NCBI GenBank assembly: GCA_025360085.1
Contig: JANYCW010000051.1
Location: 1-54,501, forward strand
Length of the DNA stretch: 54,501 nucleotides
Direction: 5' to 3'
From: Actinomycetes bacterium
Lineage (GTDB): Bacteria > Actinomycetota > Actinomycetes > Nanopelagicales > Nanopelagicaceae
In this document: positions 1-9,213 of the stretch, one piece after another
How positions within the stretch are numbered: the stretch's first letter is position 1
How the letters are laid out: every line of letters starts with the position of its first letter
Translations under genes and position numbers: made by a program
Notes under the pieces: generated by a model
The model's database searches: none
What the model saw: only the letters and a program-made list of their open reading frames with translations
Told to the model about the DNA's origin: nothing

Positions 1-79
1 CATTGCATGCCTTATTGCGCGAGACGATTTCAATAATCATCTCGCGTTGAGATCTAAGTTGATTAAGACGATTTCCCAT
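1..79 (-). CDS. 5' end of probable MNT-type nucleotidyltransferase (partial)
   Basis: Only the first 26 codons are present; the gene runs off the left edge. The ATG at 79 is preceded by GGGGAGG at 92-98, a good Shine-Dalgarno sequence though 12 nt away. The peptide contains LRSQREMIIEIVSRNKACN. This resembles the start of small MntA-like nucleotidyltransferases, where a helix of the type LRxxRxxIxxxxxxxxAxN leads into the VRVFGSxARG active-site strand. That strand would lie just outside the window. If correct, the gene may be the antitoxin half of a HEPN-MNT pair. The family call rests on 26 residues and is tentative; the existence of a start here is better supported. Confidence 0.45.
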   Translation of the reverse strand, partial: MGNRLNQLRSQREMIIEIVSRNKACN

Positions 80-150
80 AAGGAAAGAATACCTCCCCGA
101 ATGGCAGGCGCACTCTAATTTAAGTGCTAATTGCATGCTGAGAAGTTTTT

Positions 151-171
151 AAAAGATTTCGAAATGAAATC
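151..171 (-). terminator. weak intrinsic terminator after ribF
   Basis: Just downstream of the ribF stop, the minus strand reads GATTTC, a 5-nt loop, GAAATC and then TTTT. The stem is only 6 bp and A/T rich, so termination would be weak. Its position between ribF and the next start (79) suits the end of the rimP-to-ribF transcript. Confidence 0.3.
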
Positions 172-176
172 AGGAC

Positions 177-1064
177 TTAAAGCTCGGTTAGCTCGCGGGC
201 TTGGGCACAGTCCTTAGCCATTTGATCTAGCAGCGGTTGCAGGCCATCGAATTTGAGGGTATCTCTCAGGCGCCAACCAAATTCAATCGTGGCTCTCTTA
301 GAATACAAATCCAGCTCTTTTTGGTCTAAGGCATATGCCTCAACCTGTCGACCACGGACACCAACAAAGGTGGGATTGGTACCGATTGAAATTGCGGCCG
401 GCCAGCGATCGATTCCAACGGTTAACCAACCGGCATAGATACCATCGGCGGGAATTGTTTGATGCTCAAGATCCCCCAAATTGGCCGTGGGATATCCGAT
501 TTCACGTCCGCGTTTTTCGCCATGAACAACGATTCCATCTAAGCGATGCGGGCGCGTCAAAAGTTCGCGCGCCTTTTCAACATTTCCCTCGACGATAAGT
601 TTTCTAATGCGCGTTGACGATATAGGTTCACCTTCAGAAGGTGCCAGATCAAGGACAATTGTTTCAAACTCAGAATGTTTTTTGAGTGAATCTACGTTAC
701 CTGCAGCTTTGTGGCCATATGTAAAGTTATTACCGACAACTACCTTTGTTGCATGTAACTGATCCACCAATATTTTATTAACAAAATCCTCAGGATTCAT
801 TGCCGCGAACTCTGGCGTAAACTTCATAACGGCAACTTGATCAGCATTATGAATCTTCAGCAGTTCGATGCGATCGGTAAGAATAGTTAACAATGTTGGT
901 GCATGCTTGGGCGCAAAAACACTTGTTGGATGTGGATCAAAGGTCAGCGCAATGATTTTTTCATCACCTGCAATTGCTTTGGCACGGTTGAGGACCTCTT
1001 GGTGTCCTTTATGGACTCCATCGAAAACTCCTATGACAACAACGCTCATCTTCTCATTATCCAT
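177..1064 (-). CDS. ribF: bifunctional riboflavin kinase / FMN adenylyltransferase
   Basis: RibF makes FMN from riboflavin (kinase) and FAD from FMN (adenylyltransferase) in the cytoplasm. The N-terminal nucleotidyltransferase domain (about residues 6-160) shows the nucleotide-binding motif FDGVHKGH near residues 14-21 and ISSTRIR near 150. The C-terminal flavokinase domain starts near 175 and carries GREIGYPTANL and the GTNPTF segment. At 295 aa it is slightly short but complete for the family. It is the last gene of the rimP-nusA-infB-rbfA-truB-ribF series, starting 3 nt after the truB stop, so it is probably cotranscribed. The usual neighbour rpsO is not seen downstream. Confidence 0.96.
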   Translation of the reverse strand: MDNEKMSVVVIGVFDGVHKGHQEVLNRAKAIAGDEKIIALTFDPHPTSVFAPKHAPTLLTILTDRIELLKIHNADQVAVMKFTPEFAAMNPEDFVNKILVDQLHATKVVVGNNFTYGHKAAGNVDSLKKHSEFETIVLDLAPSEGEPISSTRIRKLIVEGNVEKARELLTRPHRLDGIVVHGEKRGREIGYPTANLGDLEHQTIPADGIYAGWLTVGIDRWPAAISIGTNPTFVGVRGRQVEAYALDQKELDLYSKRATIEFGWRLRDTLKFDGLQPLLDQMAKDCAQARELTEL

Positions 1065-1067
1065 GGG

Positions 1068-1943
1068 TCAGTTAGCGGCGGCGAACACGGCGATGGGCTT
1101 AGCAAAGCCATCTTTATTGGCGATAAGTGCGATTAATTCATTCCCGCTTGAAATACCTGCGTAAATGTCAGGGGTTGGATTTGGCGAAAGGGAGCGACCG
1201 AATGCGAGTTCGGCTCGCTCATCCAAAGCTAAATCGCGGACGTTAAAAACTCTCCGTGCAACATCGACCAAGGCTAACGCTGTAAAATCACCAGATTTTA
1301 ACTGTGCCAACGTGATTGCATGATCTACAGTAAATCCTGCAACGCGGCTGCGACGCAGAGCATTGAGATGTCCACCAACCCCAAGGCCTTCTCCACAATC
1401 ACGTGCGATTGCCCGGATATAAGTTCCAGCCGAACACGTGACTTCGATATCTACTTCAATGGCTGTATCAAAGCGGCGAATTGCATGTATATCTAACTGA
1501 CTAATTGTTATCTCTCTGGCCGCGAGTTCAACAGATTCGCCTGCCCGTACACGGGCATAAGCACGCTCACCATCAACTTTGACAGCAGATACCGAACTTG
1601 GGCGCTGCATAATTGTTCCGCGCATAACCGATAGTTCGGCCTCAATCTGCTCATCGCTCACTGCCAAAACATCGCTCCGAGAAATAACCGCACCCTCTGC
1701 ATCATCGGTAACTGTGGCAGCGCCTAATACAACCGTGGCCTGATAAGTTTTGTCGCCATCGGTGATGTACTGCAATAAACGCGTAGCGTTATTAAAACCT
1801 AACACCAAGACCCCGGTTGCCATCGGATCTAATGTTCCGGCATGGCCAACTTTGCGCGTTCCTAGTACTCGACGCGCAATTGCCACGACGTCATGGCTCG
1901 TCATTCCTGGCGCTTTATCTACGACCAGAAATCCGTGCTCGAT
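1068..1943 (-). CDS. truB: tRNA pseudouridine(55) synthase, probable non-AUG start
   Basis: TruB converts U55 of the tRNA T-loop to pseudouridine. The catalytic motif GTLDPMATGVL, with the nucleophilic Asp, is present, as are the RNA-binding YIRAIARD segment and the C-terminal region. The first ATG (1904) gives 278 aa but cuts off the conserved N-terminal strand that reads GFLVVDKAPGMTSHD in this frame. That strand is encoded by 1905-1934, directly upstream and open. No ATG, GTG or TTG exists there. The best placed initiator is ATC at 1943, with GGAG 5 nt upstream and the rbfA stop 2 nt before it, giving 291 aa. I use that start. The gene identity is certain; the start codon is inferred. Confidence 0.9.
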   Translation of the reverse strand: MEHGFLVVDKAPGMTSHDVVAIARRVLGTRKVGHAGTLDPMATGVLVLGFNNATRLLQYITDGDKTYQATVVLGAATVTDDAEGAVISRSDVLAVSDEQIEAELSVMRGTIMQRPSSVSAVKVDGERAYARVRAGESVELAAREITISQLDIHAIRRFDTAIEVDIEVTCSAGTYIRAIARDCGEGLGVGGHLNALRRSRVAGFTVDHAITLAQLKSGDFTALALVDVARRVFNVRDLALDERAELAFGRSLSPNPTPDIYAGISSGNELIALIANKDGFAKPIAVFAAAN

Positions 1944-1945
1944 TT

Positions 1946-2380
1946 TTACTCCGACTCGATGATGCGCGGGGCTTTGTATGGATCTTCGCCTCCAGCATAT
2001 GTTGCAGTTTTTCGCAGTTTGGCTACTTCGGCATCTTGTTCGTGAACTTTTTCAAGTAGTGATTCCAACGCCTTTGCACTTTCTGGCAGACCGTCTTCAA
2101 AGAAAGCAATTGATGGAGTAATGCGAAGGCCAAGTTCGCGCCCAAGGGCCGAGCGAATTGCCCCTTTGGCGCTCTCAAGGGCGGCAGCCGTTGAGGCACG
2201 TTGATCTTCATCTCCCAGCACCGTATAAAAAATCGAGGCCTGCTGTAAATCTCCGGTTACCCGCGCATCTGTGACTGTGACAAAACCCAGACGCGGATCT
2301 TTAATCTTTGTCTCAAGAAGCTGTGCCACTACCACTTTGATGCGATCGGCGACCTTTAATGTGCGATGCGATGGGTTCAT
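1946..2380 (-). CDS. rbfA: ribosome-binding factor A
   Basis: RbfA is a small KH-fold protein that binds the 30S subunit late in assembly and helps mature the 5' end of 16S rRNA. The 144 aa product shows the family signature regions: VADRIKVVVAQLLETKIKDP near the N terminus, GFVTVTDARVTGDLQQA in the middle, and GLRITPSIAFFEDG in the C-terminal half. Its length is typical. It lies 3 nt after infB and its stop codon sits 2 nt before the proposed truB start, so the three are almost certainly one transcript. Confidence 0.95.
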   Translation of the reverse strand: MNPSHRTLKVADRIKVVVAQLLETKIKDPRLGFVTVTDARVTGDLQQASIFYTVLGDEDQRASTAAALESAKGAIRSALGRELGLRITPSIAFFEDGLPESAKALESLLEKVHEQDAEVAKLRKTATYAGGEDPYKAPRIIESE

Positions 2381-2383
2381 TAT

Positions 2384-5047
2384 TTATACTCGCTTTTTCT
2401 CGCGCATCTCAAAGACTTGAATAATATCGCCGACGGCAATTTCCTTCATATTGCCAAGGCCGATACCGCACTCAAATCCCTCTTTCACCTCAGTTGCATC
2501 TTCTTTGAAGCGCTTGAGTGAATCGATAGTCAGATCATCTACAAGTATCTGATCGTTTCGCATGATGCGCGCCTTTGCGTTACGACGCATAATTCCATCC
2601 TTAACGATCGAGCCTGCGATGTTTCCAGCCTTCGATGATTTGAAGATCTCGCGAACTTCGGCATTTCCGAGCACAACCTCTTCAAAGATTGGCTTGAGTA
2701 GACCCTTGAGCGAAAGTTCAACGTCATCGATTGCTTGATAGATAACGGAGTAGAAGCGGACTTCAACGCCCTCTTGATCGGCAAAGATTGCAGTTTGTGG
2801 CTCTGGCTTAACGTTAAAGCCAATCACAACTGCAGTTGACGCAGATGCAAGAGTGATATCGCTCTTGGTAATTGCGCCAACGCCACGGTGAATAACTCGA
2901 AGATCAACTTCGGCGCCAACATCGAGTGCCATCAGCGCTTCTTCGAGTGCCTCGACCGAGCCACTCACGTCACCTTTGAGAATCAAATTAAGCGTTGAGA
3001 CCTTGGACTGCTCCATGAAGTCTTCGAGTGAGACCTTCTTGCGCGCCTTAGCAAGTTGAGCATTTCGCTCAGCGGCTTGGCGCTTTTCAGCGATCTGTCG
3101 CGCCGTTCGATCTTCATCGGCAACTAAGAATGTATCCCCAGCATTTGGAACGGATGTAAATCCGAGAACCTGGACGGGGCGAGATGGCCCTGCACTCTCA
3201 ACATTGTCGCCGTTTTCATCGAGCATTGCGCGAACACGACCAAAGGAGCCTCCGGCAACGATTGCATCACCGATATTCAAAGTTCCTCGCTGAATAAGTA
3301 CGGTCGTAACTGGCCCACGTCCACGATCTAGGTGAGCTTCAATCGCAACTCCACGTGCGCGCTCATCGGCAATTGCACGAAGATCGATTGCGGCATCGGC
3401 GGTAAGAAGAATTGAATCGATTAAATCATCGACACCTTGACCCGTTTTTGCAGATACATTTACGAAGATTGTCTCTCCGCCGTACTCTTCGGCAATTAAG
3501 TTGTACTCCGTTAACTGCTGACGAACCTTGTCGGCGTTTGCACCCTCTTTATCCATCTTGTTAACGGCCACAACGATAGGAACATCGGCAGCTTGGGCAT
3601 GGTTGAGCGCCTCAATTGTCTGGGGCATGATTCCATCATCGGCTGCGACAACAAGTACTGCGATATCAGTCACCTTGGCACCACGGGCACGCATTGCAGT
3701 AAATGCTTCGTGGCCTGGTGTATCGATAAATGTTATTGCGCGATTGATTCCATTGTGATCATGGTGAATTTGATACGCACCGATATGTTGTGTGATTCCG
3801 CCTGCTTCAGATTTCATGACTTCGCTTTTTCGAATTGCATCGAGGAGCGAAGTTTTACCATGGTCGACGTGACCCATAACGGTTACGACTGGTGGACGTG
3901 CAACGAGCATGTCGGGATTTAGCTCTGCTAACTCATCGGCTAAATCAATATCAAAGCCCTGTAATAGTTCGCGATCTTCATCCTCAGGGCTAACGATTTG
4001 AATTTCATATCCCAGTTGAGCCCCGAGAATCTGAAAAGTATCGGCATCAACTGACTGCGTTGCAGTCACCATTTCGCCTAAGTGAAATAGCGCTGAAACG
4101 AGCGCTGCTGGATCTGCGCCAATCTTGTCGGCAAAGTCGGCCAATGAAGCCCCGCGACGCATTCGAATGGGAGTCTTTCCATCGCCATGAGGAACAACTG
4201 CGCCACCAAGTTGTGGCGCCTGCATATTATCGAACTCGTCACGAAGTGCTTTACGGGATTTAGATTTACGACCAGATTTTTTGCTAGCATTTTTTCCGAA
4301 GGCACCTCCTGCTCCTCCGCGCTGTGGTGGGCGACCTCCACCTGGTCGAACTGGTGCACCTGCTGCGCCTGGGCCCGTACTTTTGTATGGAGTTCCAGCC
4401 GCTGGTGCGCTTCCGGGACGGGCAGGAAAACCCGCACCTGCAGGCGGACGTGGAGATTGCGGACGTGCGGCAAATCCAGGGCGAACAGAGCCAGGACGAG
4501 GTCCCGCCATTCCAGGACGTGGCGCACCCGTTGGACGTTGTTGTGGGCGAGGAACGGCGCCACCTGTAGAAAATGGATTGTTCCCTGGACGCGGAGGTCG
4601 TGGCACTGCGCTAATTCCCGATGTAAATGGATTATTACCCGCATGTGAAATGGGTTTTGGTAGTTGCACATCAGGTGCATTTTCAGCTGCGCGTGCGACC
4701 TCTGCCTTTGCGGCAAGCTCGGCCCTTTGTACCTCAGCGCGTACTTGTTCGGCTTTGAAGGCCTGTAGATCAACTCCGAGCTCGGCAGCCAATGACTGAG
4801 CTTGTTCAGCACTGACATCTTCTAATGGTTTTGCAGCAACTTTTTTTGCAGCAGCTTTTTTAACCGGCTTTTTTTCCTCTGCAGGTTTTGCATCGGGATA
4901 CATGTCGATGAGCTTGCGCACCACAGGCGCTTCTACTGTCGATGATGCAGATCGGACGAATTCGCCCATTTCTTGGAGCTTTGCAAGAACAGCCTTGCTC
5001 TCCATTCCGAGTTGTTTTGCTAACTCGTGTACGCGGACCTTTGACAC
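2384..5047 (-). CDS. infB: translation initiation factor IF-2
   Basis: IF-2 is the GTPase that delivers initiator tRNA to the 30S subunit and promotes subunit joining. The N-terminal IF2_N helical domain ([11 protein letters not shown]) is followed by a long Ala/Pro/Gly/Arg-rich linker (about residues 110-280). The G domain has GHVDHGKT near residue 385, DTPGHEAF and NKMDKEGA, and domains II-IV follow. I prefer the GTG at 5047 (peptide [11 protein letters not shown], 887 aa) because AGGGG lies 6 nt upstream; an in-frame ATG at 5071 would add eight uncharacteristic residues. The gap to nusA is about 145 nt and lacks ylxR/rnpM, which often sits there. Confidence 0.97.
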   Translation of the reverse strand: MSKVRVHELAKQLGMESKAVLAKLQEMGEFVRSASSTVEAPVVRKLIDMYPDAKPAEEKKPVKKAAAKKVAAKPLEDVSAEQAQSLAAELGVDLQAFKAEQVRAEVQRAELAAKAEVARAAENAPDVQLPKPISHAGNNPFTSGISAVPRPPRPGNNPFSTGGAVPRPQQRPTGAPRPGMAGPRPGSVRPGFAARPQSPRPPAGAGFPARPGSAPAAGTPYKSTGPGAAGAPVRPGGGRPPQRGGAGGAFGKNASKKSGRKSKSRKALRDEFDNMQAPQLGGAVVPHGDGKTPIRMRRGASLADFADKIGADPAALVSALFHLGEMVTATQSVDADTFQILGAQLGYEIQIVSPEDEDRELLQGFDIDLADELAELNPDMLVARPPVVTVMGHVDHGKTSLLDAIRKSEVMKSEAGGITQHIGAYQIHHDHNGINRAITFIDTPGHEAFTAMRARGAKVTDIAVLVVAADDGIMPQTIEALNHAQAADVPIVVAVNKMDKEGANADKVRQQLTEYNLIAEEYGGETIFVNVSAKTGQGVDDLIDSILLTADAAIDLRAIADERARGVAIEAHLDRGRGPVTTVLIQRGTLNIGDAIVAGGSFGRVRAMLDENGDNVESAGPSRPVQVLGFTSVPNAGDTFLVADEDRTARQIAEKRQAAERNAQLAKARKKVSLEDFMEQSKVSTLNLILKGDVSGSVEALEEALMALDVGAEVDLRVIHRGVGAITKSDITLASASTAVVIGFNVKPEPQTAIFADQEGVEVRFYSVIYQAIDDVELSLKGLLKPIFEEVVLGNAEVREIFKSSKAGNIAGSIVKDGIMRRNAKARIMRNDQILVDDLTIDSLKRFKEDATEVKEGFECGIGLGNMKEIAVGDIIQVFEMREKKRV

Positions 5048-5191
5048 ATTTTCCCCTGTCTTGGCCCGCATCTCTTAAAAAATGCAAGCCCTAGTTGAAC
5101 GACCTCATAGTTCTAGCGAGCTCATGTAAGTTTCATATCTTTCATATCCATTCGTTTGCAGTGCAGTGCCCCATCATATCTAATGCCTTGG

Positions 5192-6178
5192 TCAATGTGA
5201 AAATTGAGAATCTAGCGGGTTATCGGGATGGATATCGATGCGCCAACCCGTCAAGCGCGCTGCCAAACGAGCATTTTGGCCATCTTTTCCAATAGCCAGT
5301 GAGAGTTGATAGTCAGGAACGATGACTTTTGCCGAGCGTGTTGCAAGATCTGTGATCTCAACGGAGACCACTTTGGCCGGTGCTAACGCATGGCCAATGA
5401 AGATTGCTGGATCTTCCGACCAATCGACGATATCAATTTTTTCACCATGAAGTTCATCCATGACCGCTCGAGCTCTAGAGCCCATGGGCCCAATGAGTGA
5501 ACCTTTGGGACTAACTCCTGCCCGATGAGATTTCACGGCAACTTTTGTGCGATGTCCGGCTTCGCGCGCAACGGCCATGATTTCAACTATTCGATCGGCG
5601 ATTTCAGGGACTTCAAAAGCAAATAACTGTTTTACAAGGGCTGGGTGAGAACGAGACAACATAATCTCTGGACCTTTGAGGCCTTGCTTAACTTCAACGA
5701 CAAAACACTTAATTCGATCACCGTGATTATAAATCTCGCCTGGTACCTGCTCTTGAGGAGGAATCCGACCTTCAGTGCGACCCAAATTAACATTAATCAT
5801 TTTCGGATCGCGTCCTTGTGAAACAACACCAGAGATTACATCGCCAACATTTCCAGTGAACTCTCCGACTATCGAGGCATCATTTGTTTCGCGCATCTTT
5901 AACTTAATAATCTGGCGAGCAGTCGATGTTGCAATGCGCGAGAATCCAGTCGGCACATCGGGTTCATCGCCAATCTTCTCACCAATGTCATTAAACTGTG
6001 GAACTAAAATTTGAATCTCGCCGCTCTCTCGATCCAAGAAAGCCCGGGCATGTCGTTTTGCTTCATCCGTTTGGTTGTAAGCCGCAAGAACGCCGATTTC
6101 TATAGCTTGAATTAACTGCTCGAGCCCAATCCCTTTTTCGGTAGTTAAGGCAATAAGAGCGCTCATTTCGACATGCAT
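5192..6178 (-). CDS. nusA: transcription termination/antitermination protein NusA
   Basis: NusA binds RNA polymerase and nascent RNA and tunes pausing, termination and antitermination. The 328 aa protein has the N-terminal polymerase-binding domain (residues 1-105), an S1 domain (about 110-175, containing [15 protein letters not shown]), and two KH domains (about 200-325, with [10 protein letters not shown] and [18 protein letters not shown]). It lacks the acidic C-terminal repeats of proteobacterial NusA, as usual in actinobacteria. The ATG directly follows the rimP stop (TAAATG) and has AAGGA about 7 nt upstream. Confidence 0.97.
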   Translation of the reverse strand: MHVEMSALIALTTEKGIGLEQLIQAIEIGVLAAYNQTDEAKRHARAFLDRESGEIQILVPQFNDIGEKIGDEPDVPTGFSRIATSTARQIIKLKMRETNDASIVGEFTGNVGDVISGVVSQGRDPKMINVNLGRTEGRIPPQEQVPGEIYNHGDRIKCFVVEVKQGLKGPEIMLSRSHPALVKQLFAFEVPEIADRIVEIMAVAREAGHRTKVAVKSHRAGVSPKGSLIGPMGSRARAVMDELHGEKIDIVDWSEDPAIFIGHALAPAKVVSVEITDLATRSAKVIVPDYQLSLAIGKDGQNARLAARLTGWRIDIHPDNPLDSQFSH

Positions 6179-6649
6179 TTACTCTTCATCCTTACGACTA
6201 AATTCAACTTGAACTTGAGCGCGCTCAACATCTAATAAAACAACTGTATGCGTCTTCATTCGCCCTTTAATATTTTCTACAAAAGTTGCATCATTGGCTC
6301 GAAGTTCGGTGAGCCTGGCCGTCAAAAGAGTTCCATCATTCATCACCATTGAAATAACGCGGGAAACATTCTTCTCCCAATGGCGACGCTTAGTAAGTGG
6401 GCGGTCAACGCCGGGCGAGGTTACTTCAAGTGTGAATGCATCACTAATAATCGTGCTCTCATCCAAAAGCTCTGAAATCAGGCGGGAGACAACCGTGACT
6501 TCATCGAGGTTGAGCGGCTTATCTCCATCTACAACGCATGTAAGAATACGGTGATTTCCAGGATTGGCTATCAGAACCTCTTCAAGATAAAAACCCGCAC
6601 TTTCAACAATGGGGGTAAGAAGTTCGGTCAGGGTTGCAGTGAGCGACAT
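6179..6649 (-). CDS. rimP: ribosome maturation factor RimP
   Basis: RimP assists 30S subunit maturation. The 156 aa sequence matches the family in length and two-domain layout: an N-terminal alpha/beta domain with GFYLEEVLIANPGNHRIL and DGDKPLNLDEVTVVSR, the VTSPGVDRPLTKRRHW signature near residues 88-103, and a C-terminal SH3-like barrel. It is the first gene of the nusA-infB series. A GGAAAG about 9 nt before the ATG is a moderate ribosome site, and the 49 nt to the upstream permease gene could carry a promoter, though none is convincing. Confidence 0.94.
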   Translation of the reverse strand: MSLTATLTELLTPIVESAGFYLEEVLIANPGNHRILTCVVDGDKPLNLDEVTVVSRLISELLDESTIISDAFTLEVTSPGVDRPLTKRRHWEKNVSRVISMVMNDGTLLTARLTELRANDATFVENIKGRMKTHTVVLLDVERAQVQVEFSRKDEE

Positions 6650-6698
6650 ATGTAACTACTTTCCTATTAAGTTGTGAATACGATTGTAACTAGAAACT

Positions 6699-7469
6699 TT
6701 AGAAAGTATCAATTCCCACTTTAATAATCAGCGCAACCGTCACTACTAAGAAGACCTTTCGCACGAGCGTCGAGCCCCCACGTATCGCCAAGTGCGAGCC
6801 AATCACTGCCCCACTCACATTTGCCGCGCCCAACGCCAAGCCGATTTGCCACAAAATTGCGCCGTGCACACCGAAGATAAGAATTGCGCCTAAGTTGGTG
6901 GAAACATTTACCACTTTGGCTATCGCCGAAGCGGTGATAAATGCATAACCAAGGGATGCAACCAAGACGAGCATTAAAAACGAGCCGGTTCCAGGACCAA
7001 AAATTCCATCGTAGAAACCAATTCCGGCACCAGCCACAATCGAAATCTGAACTCTACGGCTTGAGTGATGGCGCAGTAGTTCGATTTTTCCTAAATCTGG
7101 TTTGAGCCATGTATAGATTGCAACGACGATCAATAAAATCAAAACTATTGGACGCATGCTTGCTGTTGGTAAACGCGAAGCAAGTGATGCACCAACTGCT
7201 GAACCAATAAATGCTGGAAGGGCCATGGCGAGCAAAATTTTCCGCTCAGGTTTTATTTGACGTCGATAAAGAGCCGCCGCTGTCGTGGTGCCAAAGACTG
7301 AAGCCAACTTATTGGTGCCAAGAACAGTGACCGTATCGCTCTTGGGTAGCGCAATTAAAAGTCCAGGAAGTTGAATTAAACCACCGCCGCCGGCAATTGA
7401 ATCCACGAAACCGGCAAAAAATGCGGCAAGAAGCAGAAATAATCCAGTTGCAATACTGAGTTCTCCCAA
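6699..7469 (-). CDS. TauE/SafE-family membrane permease (sulfite/anion exporter type)
   Basis: This is a 256 aa integral membrane protein of the TauE/SafE family (DUF81), whose members export sulfite, organosulfonates or related anions; the substrate here cannot be read from sequence. The first half carries the hallmark GFVDSIAGGGGLIQLPGLL (residues 21-39), the second half has the paired motif YDGIFGPGTGSFLML, and about eight hydrophobic segments are visible. It appears to start at TTG 7469, with AAAGG 7 nt upstream. It sits between rimP and proS on the same strand, an unusual place for a transporter, and may simply be carried in the transcript. Confidence 0.85.
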   Translation of the reverse strand: MGELSIATGLFLLLAAFFAGFVDSIAGGGGLIQLPGLLIALPKSDTVTVLGTNKLASVFGTTTAAALYRRQIKPERKILLAMALPAFIGSAVGASLASRLPTASMRPIVLILLIVVAIYTWLKPDLGKIELLRHHSSRRVQISIVAGAGIGFYDGIFGPGTGSFLMLVLVASLGYAFITASAIAKVVNVSTNLGAILIFGVHGAILWQIGLALGAANVSGAVIGSHLAIRGGSTLVRKVFLVVTVALIIKVGIDTF

Positions 7470-7479
7470 AGTTGGACCT

Positions 7480-9204
7480 TTAGCTCAGCAGCGCGGCGAT
7501 AGAGGATGTTGCCTGTGTGAGAGCTACATCATTTTTAACACCCGTTGCGCGAATGCGAACTTCGACATTGCCATCGACAAGTCCCCTACCGACCACGACA
7601 ATAATGGGATTTCCAATGAGTTCGGCATCTTTAAACTTCACGCCGGCACTGGCATCTCGGCGATCATCTAACATCACGGAGATTCCCATAGCCTCTAAAT
7701 CGCTACCAAGTTTTAGTGCAGTATCAAAAGGTAGATCATCTTTGCCAGTGGCAACGATATGAACTTTGGCCGGGGCTAACTCTTTCGGCCAGTTGAGGCC
7801 GAGCTCGTCGCAGGTCTGTTCGGCGATTGCGGCAACTGCGCGTGATACACCGATACCATACGAGCCCATTGTGACCGTCTGAGATTTTCCGTTGCTATCT
7901 AGAACCGTAAGGTTTAGAGCTTGGGAATACTTTCGCCCTAGTTGAAATATATGACCAATCTCTATTGCGCGATCGATGATGACATCGGTTCCACATTCAG
8001 GACATGAATCCCCAGTGCGCACTTCGGCGGCTTCAACATAGGCATCGGGTATGAAGTCACGACCGTTGAGAACAAATCGCGCATGGCGATCTTTTTTATT
8101 GGCACCACTAATCCAAGAAGTGCCTGGGGCAACTCGTGGATCGGCATAGAGTGTGATTCCACTTTTGAGCGCATCCTGTGGGCCGATGTAGCCTTTAACG
8201 AGCGCTGGATACTGTGCGAAATCTGCCTCTTCAAAGACACGCAGTTCGTGAACTCCAGATAAATTTTCTTGTAAGCGCTTCAAATCAACTTCGCGATCAC
8301 CCGGCACTAAAACCGAAATTGCTTTGCCATCTGCGACTAACATAATATTCTTTAAGGTATCTGACGCGGTGTAGCCTCCACCAAAGTTAGCGTTCATGAC
8401 GGCCACGAGAGAGTCAATTGTCGGAGTATGTGGTGTGTCTAACTCCTCCATTGCAGGTACTCCTTGGGCATTACCCGGTGCAACCTTGGTCTGCATCGCC
8501 TCCACGTTAGCGGCATACCCACACGCAGGACAGAGAACGTAGGTATCTTCACCTGTTGCACAAGGTGCTAAAAACTCCTCTGACTTTGAACCGCCCATGG
8601 CACCGGCGACTGCTTTGACGATGTTGTACTTCATTCCTAAACGATTAAAACATGAGATGTATGCATCCCGATGTTTTTGGTATGACTCTTCCAAACCGGC
8701 ATCATCGAAATCAAAAGAGTATGAATCCTTCATGACAAACTCACGCCCGCGGATTATTCCGCTACGGGGGCGAGCTTCATCTCGGTACTTCGTTTGAATT
8801 TGATAAATAGAAAGTGGAAGGTCTTTATAGGACGAGTATTCGCTCTTTACCATCAATGTAAACATCTCTTCATGAGTTGGTCCAAGTAAATAATCACCGC
8901 CTTTGCGATCTTGCAGACGAAAAAGTGATGGCCCGTACTCTTTCCAGCGATGGGTAATCTCATATGCCTCGCGCGGAAGCAACGCTGGAAAGTGAACCTC
9001 TTGAAAGCCTGCCTGATCCATCTCTTGGCGAACGACGTTTTCAATGTTGCGCAAAGTCAGTACGCCCAGTGGCAGCCATGAATAGATACCCGCCGCAATT
9101 CGTCGAATATATCCAGCGCGAACGAGTAAACGGTGGCTTGCAACCTCAGCATCGGCCGGATCATCGCGAAGCGTACGCAAAAAAAGCGTAGACATTTTTA
9201 ACAT
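7480..9204 (-). CDS. proS: prolyl-tRNA synthetase
   Basis: ProS charges tRNA-Pro. The 574 aa product has class II motifs: motif 1 around VRQEMDQAGFQEVHFP, motif 2 with RDEARPRSGIIRGREFVMKD, and motif 3 with GSYGIGVSRAVAAIAEQ. The insertion (editing) domain lies between motifs 2 and 3, and the C-terminal anticodon-binding domain has KVHIVATGK and VGRGLVDG. Length and order fit the bacterial-type ProS. An in-frame ATG three codons inside (MSTLFLRTLRDD) is an equally plausible start. It follows ispG by 9 nt. Confidence 0.97.
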   Translation of the reverse strand: MLKMSTLFLRTLRDDPADAEVASHRLLVRAGYIRRIAAGIYSWLPLGVLTLRNIENVVRQEMDQAGFQEVHFPALLPREAYEITHRWKEYGPSLFRLQDRKGGDYLLGPTHEEMFTLMVKSEYSSYKDLPLSIYQIQTKYRDEARPRSGIIRGREFVMKDSYSFDFDDAGLEESYQKHRDAYISCFNRLGMKYNIVKAVAGAMGGSKSEEFLAPCATGEDTYVLCPACGYAANVEAMQTKVAPGNAQGVPAMEELDTPHTPTIDSLVAVMNANFGGGYTASDTLKNIMLVADGKAISVLVPGDREVDLKRLQENLSGVHELRVFEEADFAQYPALVKGYIGPQDALKSGITLYADPRVAPGTSWISGANKKDRHARFVLNGRDFIPDAYVEAAEVRTGDSCPECGTDVIIDRAIEIGHIFQLGRKYSQALNLTVLDSNGKSQTVTMGSYGIGVSRAVAAIAEQTCDELGLNWPKELAPAKVHIVATGKDDLPFDTALKLGSDLEAMGISVMLDDRRDASAGVKFKDAELIGNPIIVVVGRGLVDGNVEVRIRATGVKNDVALTQATSSIAALLS

Positions 9205-9213
9205 GAGATGAGC

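Noticed and set aside
18-46. 11-bp inverted repeat (CGCGAGACGAT / ATCATCTCGCG) as a terminator
   Set aside because: It has no U-tract on either strand and lies inside the partial minus-strand reading frame starting at 79, so coding constraint explains it well enough.
4281-4799. 172-codon plus-strand ORF rich in Pro, Gly and Ala
   Set aside because: It is the antisense of the repetitive Ala/Pro/Gly-rich linker of infB; such shadows are expected and no start signal is present.
4078-4818. 246-codon minus-strand ORF inside infB in another frame
   Set aside because: Composition (many His, Leu, Gln) is that of a frame-shifted read of the infB linker; infB itself is well supported here.
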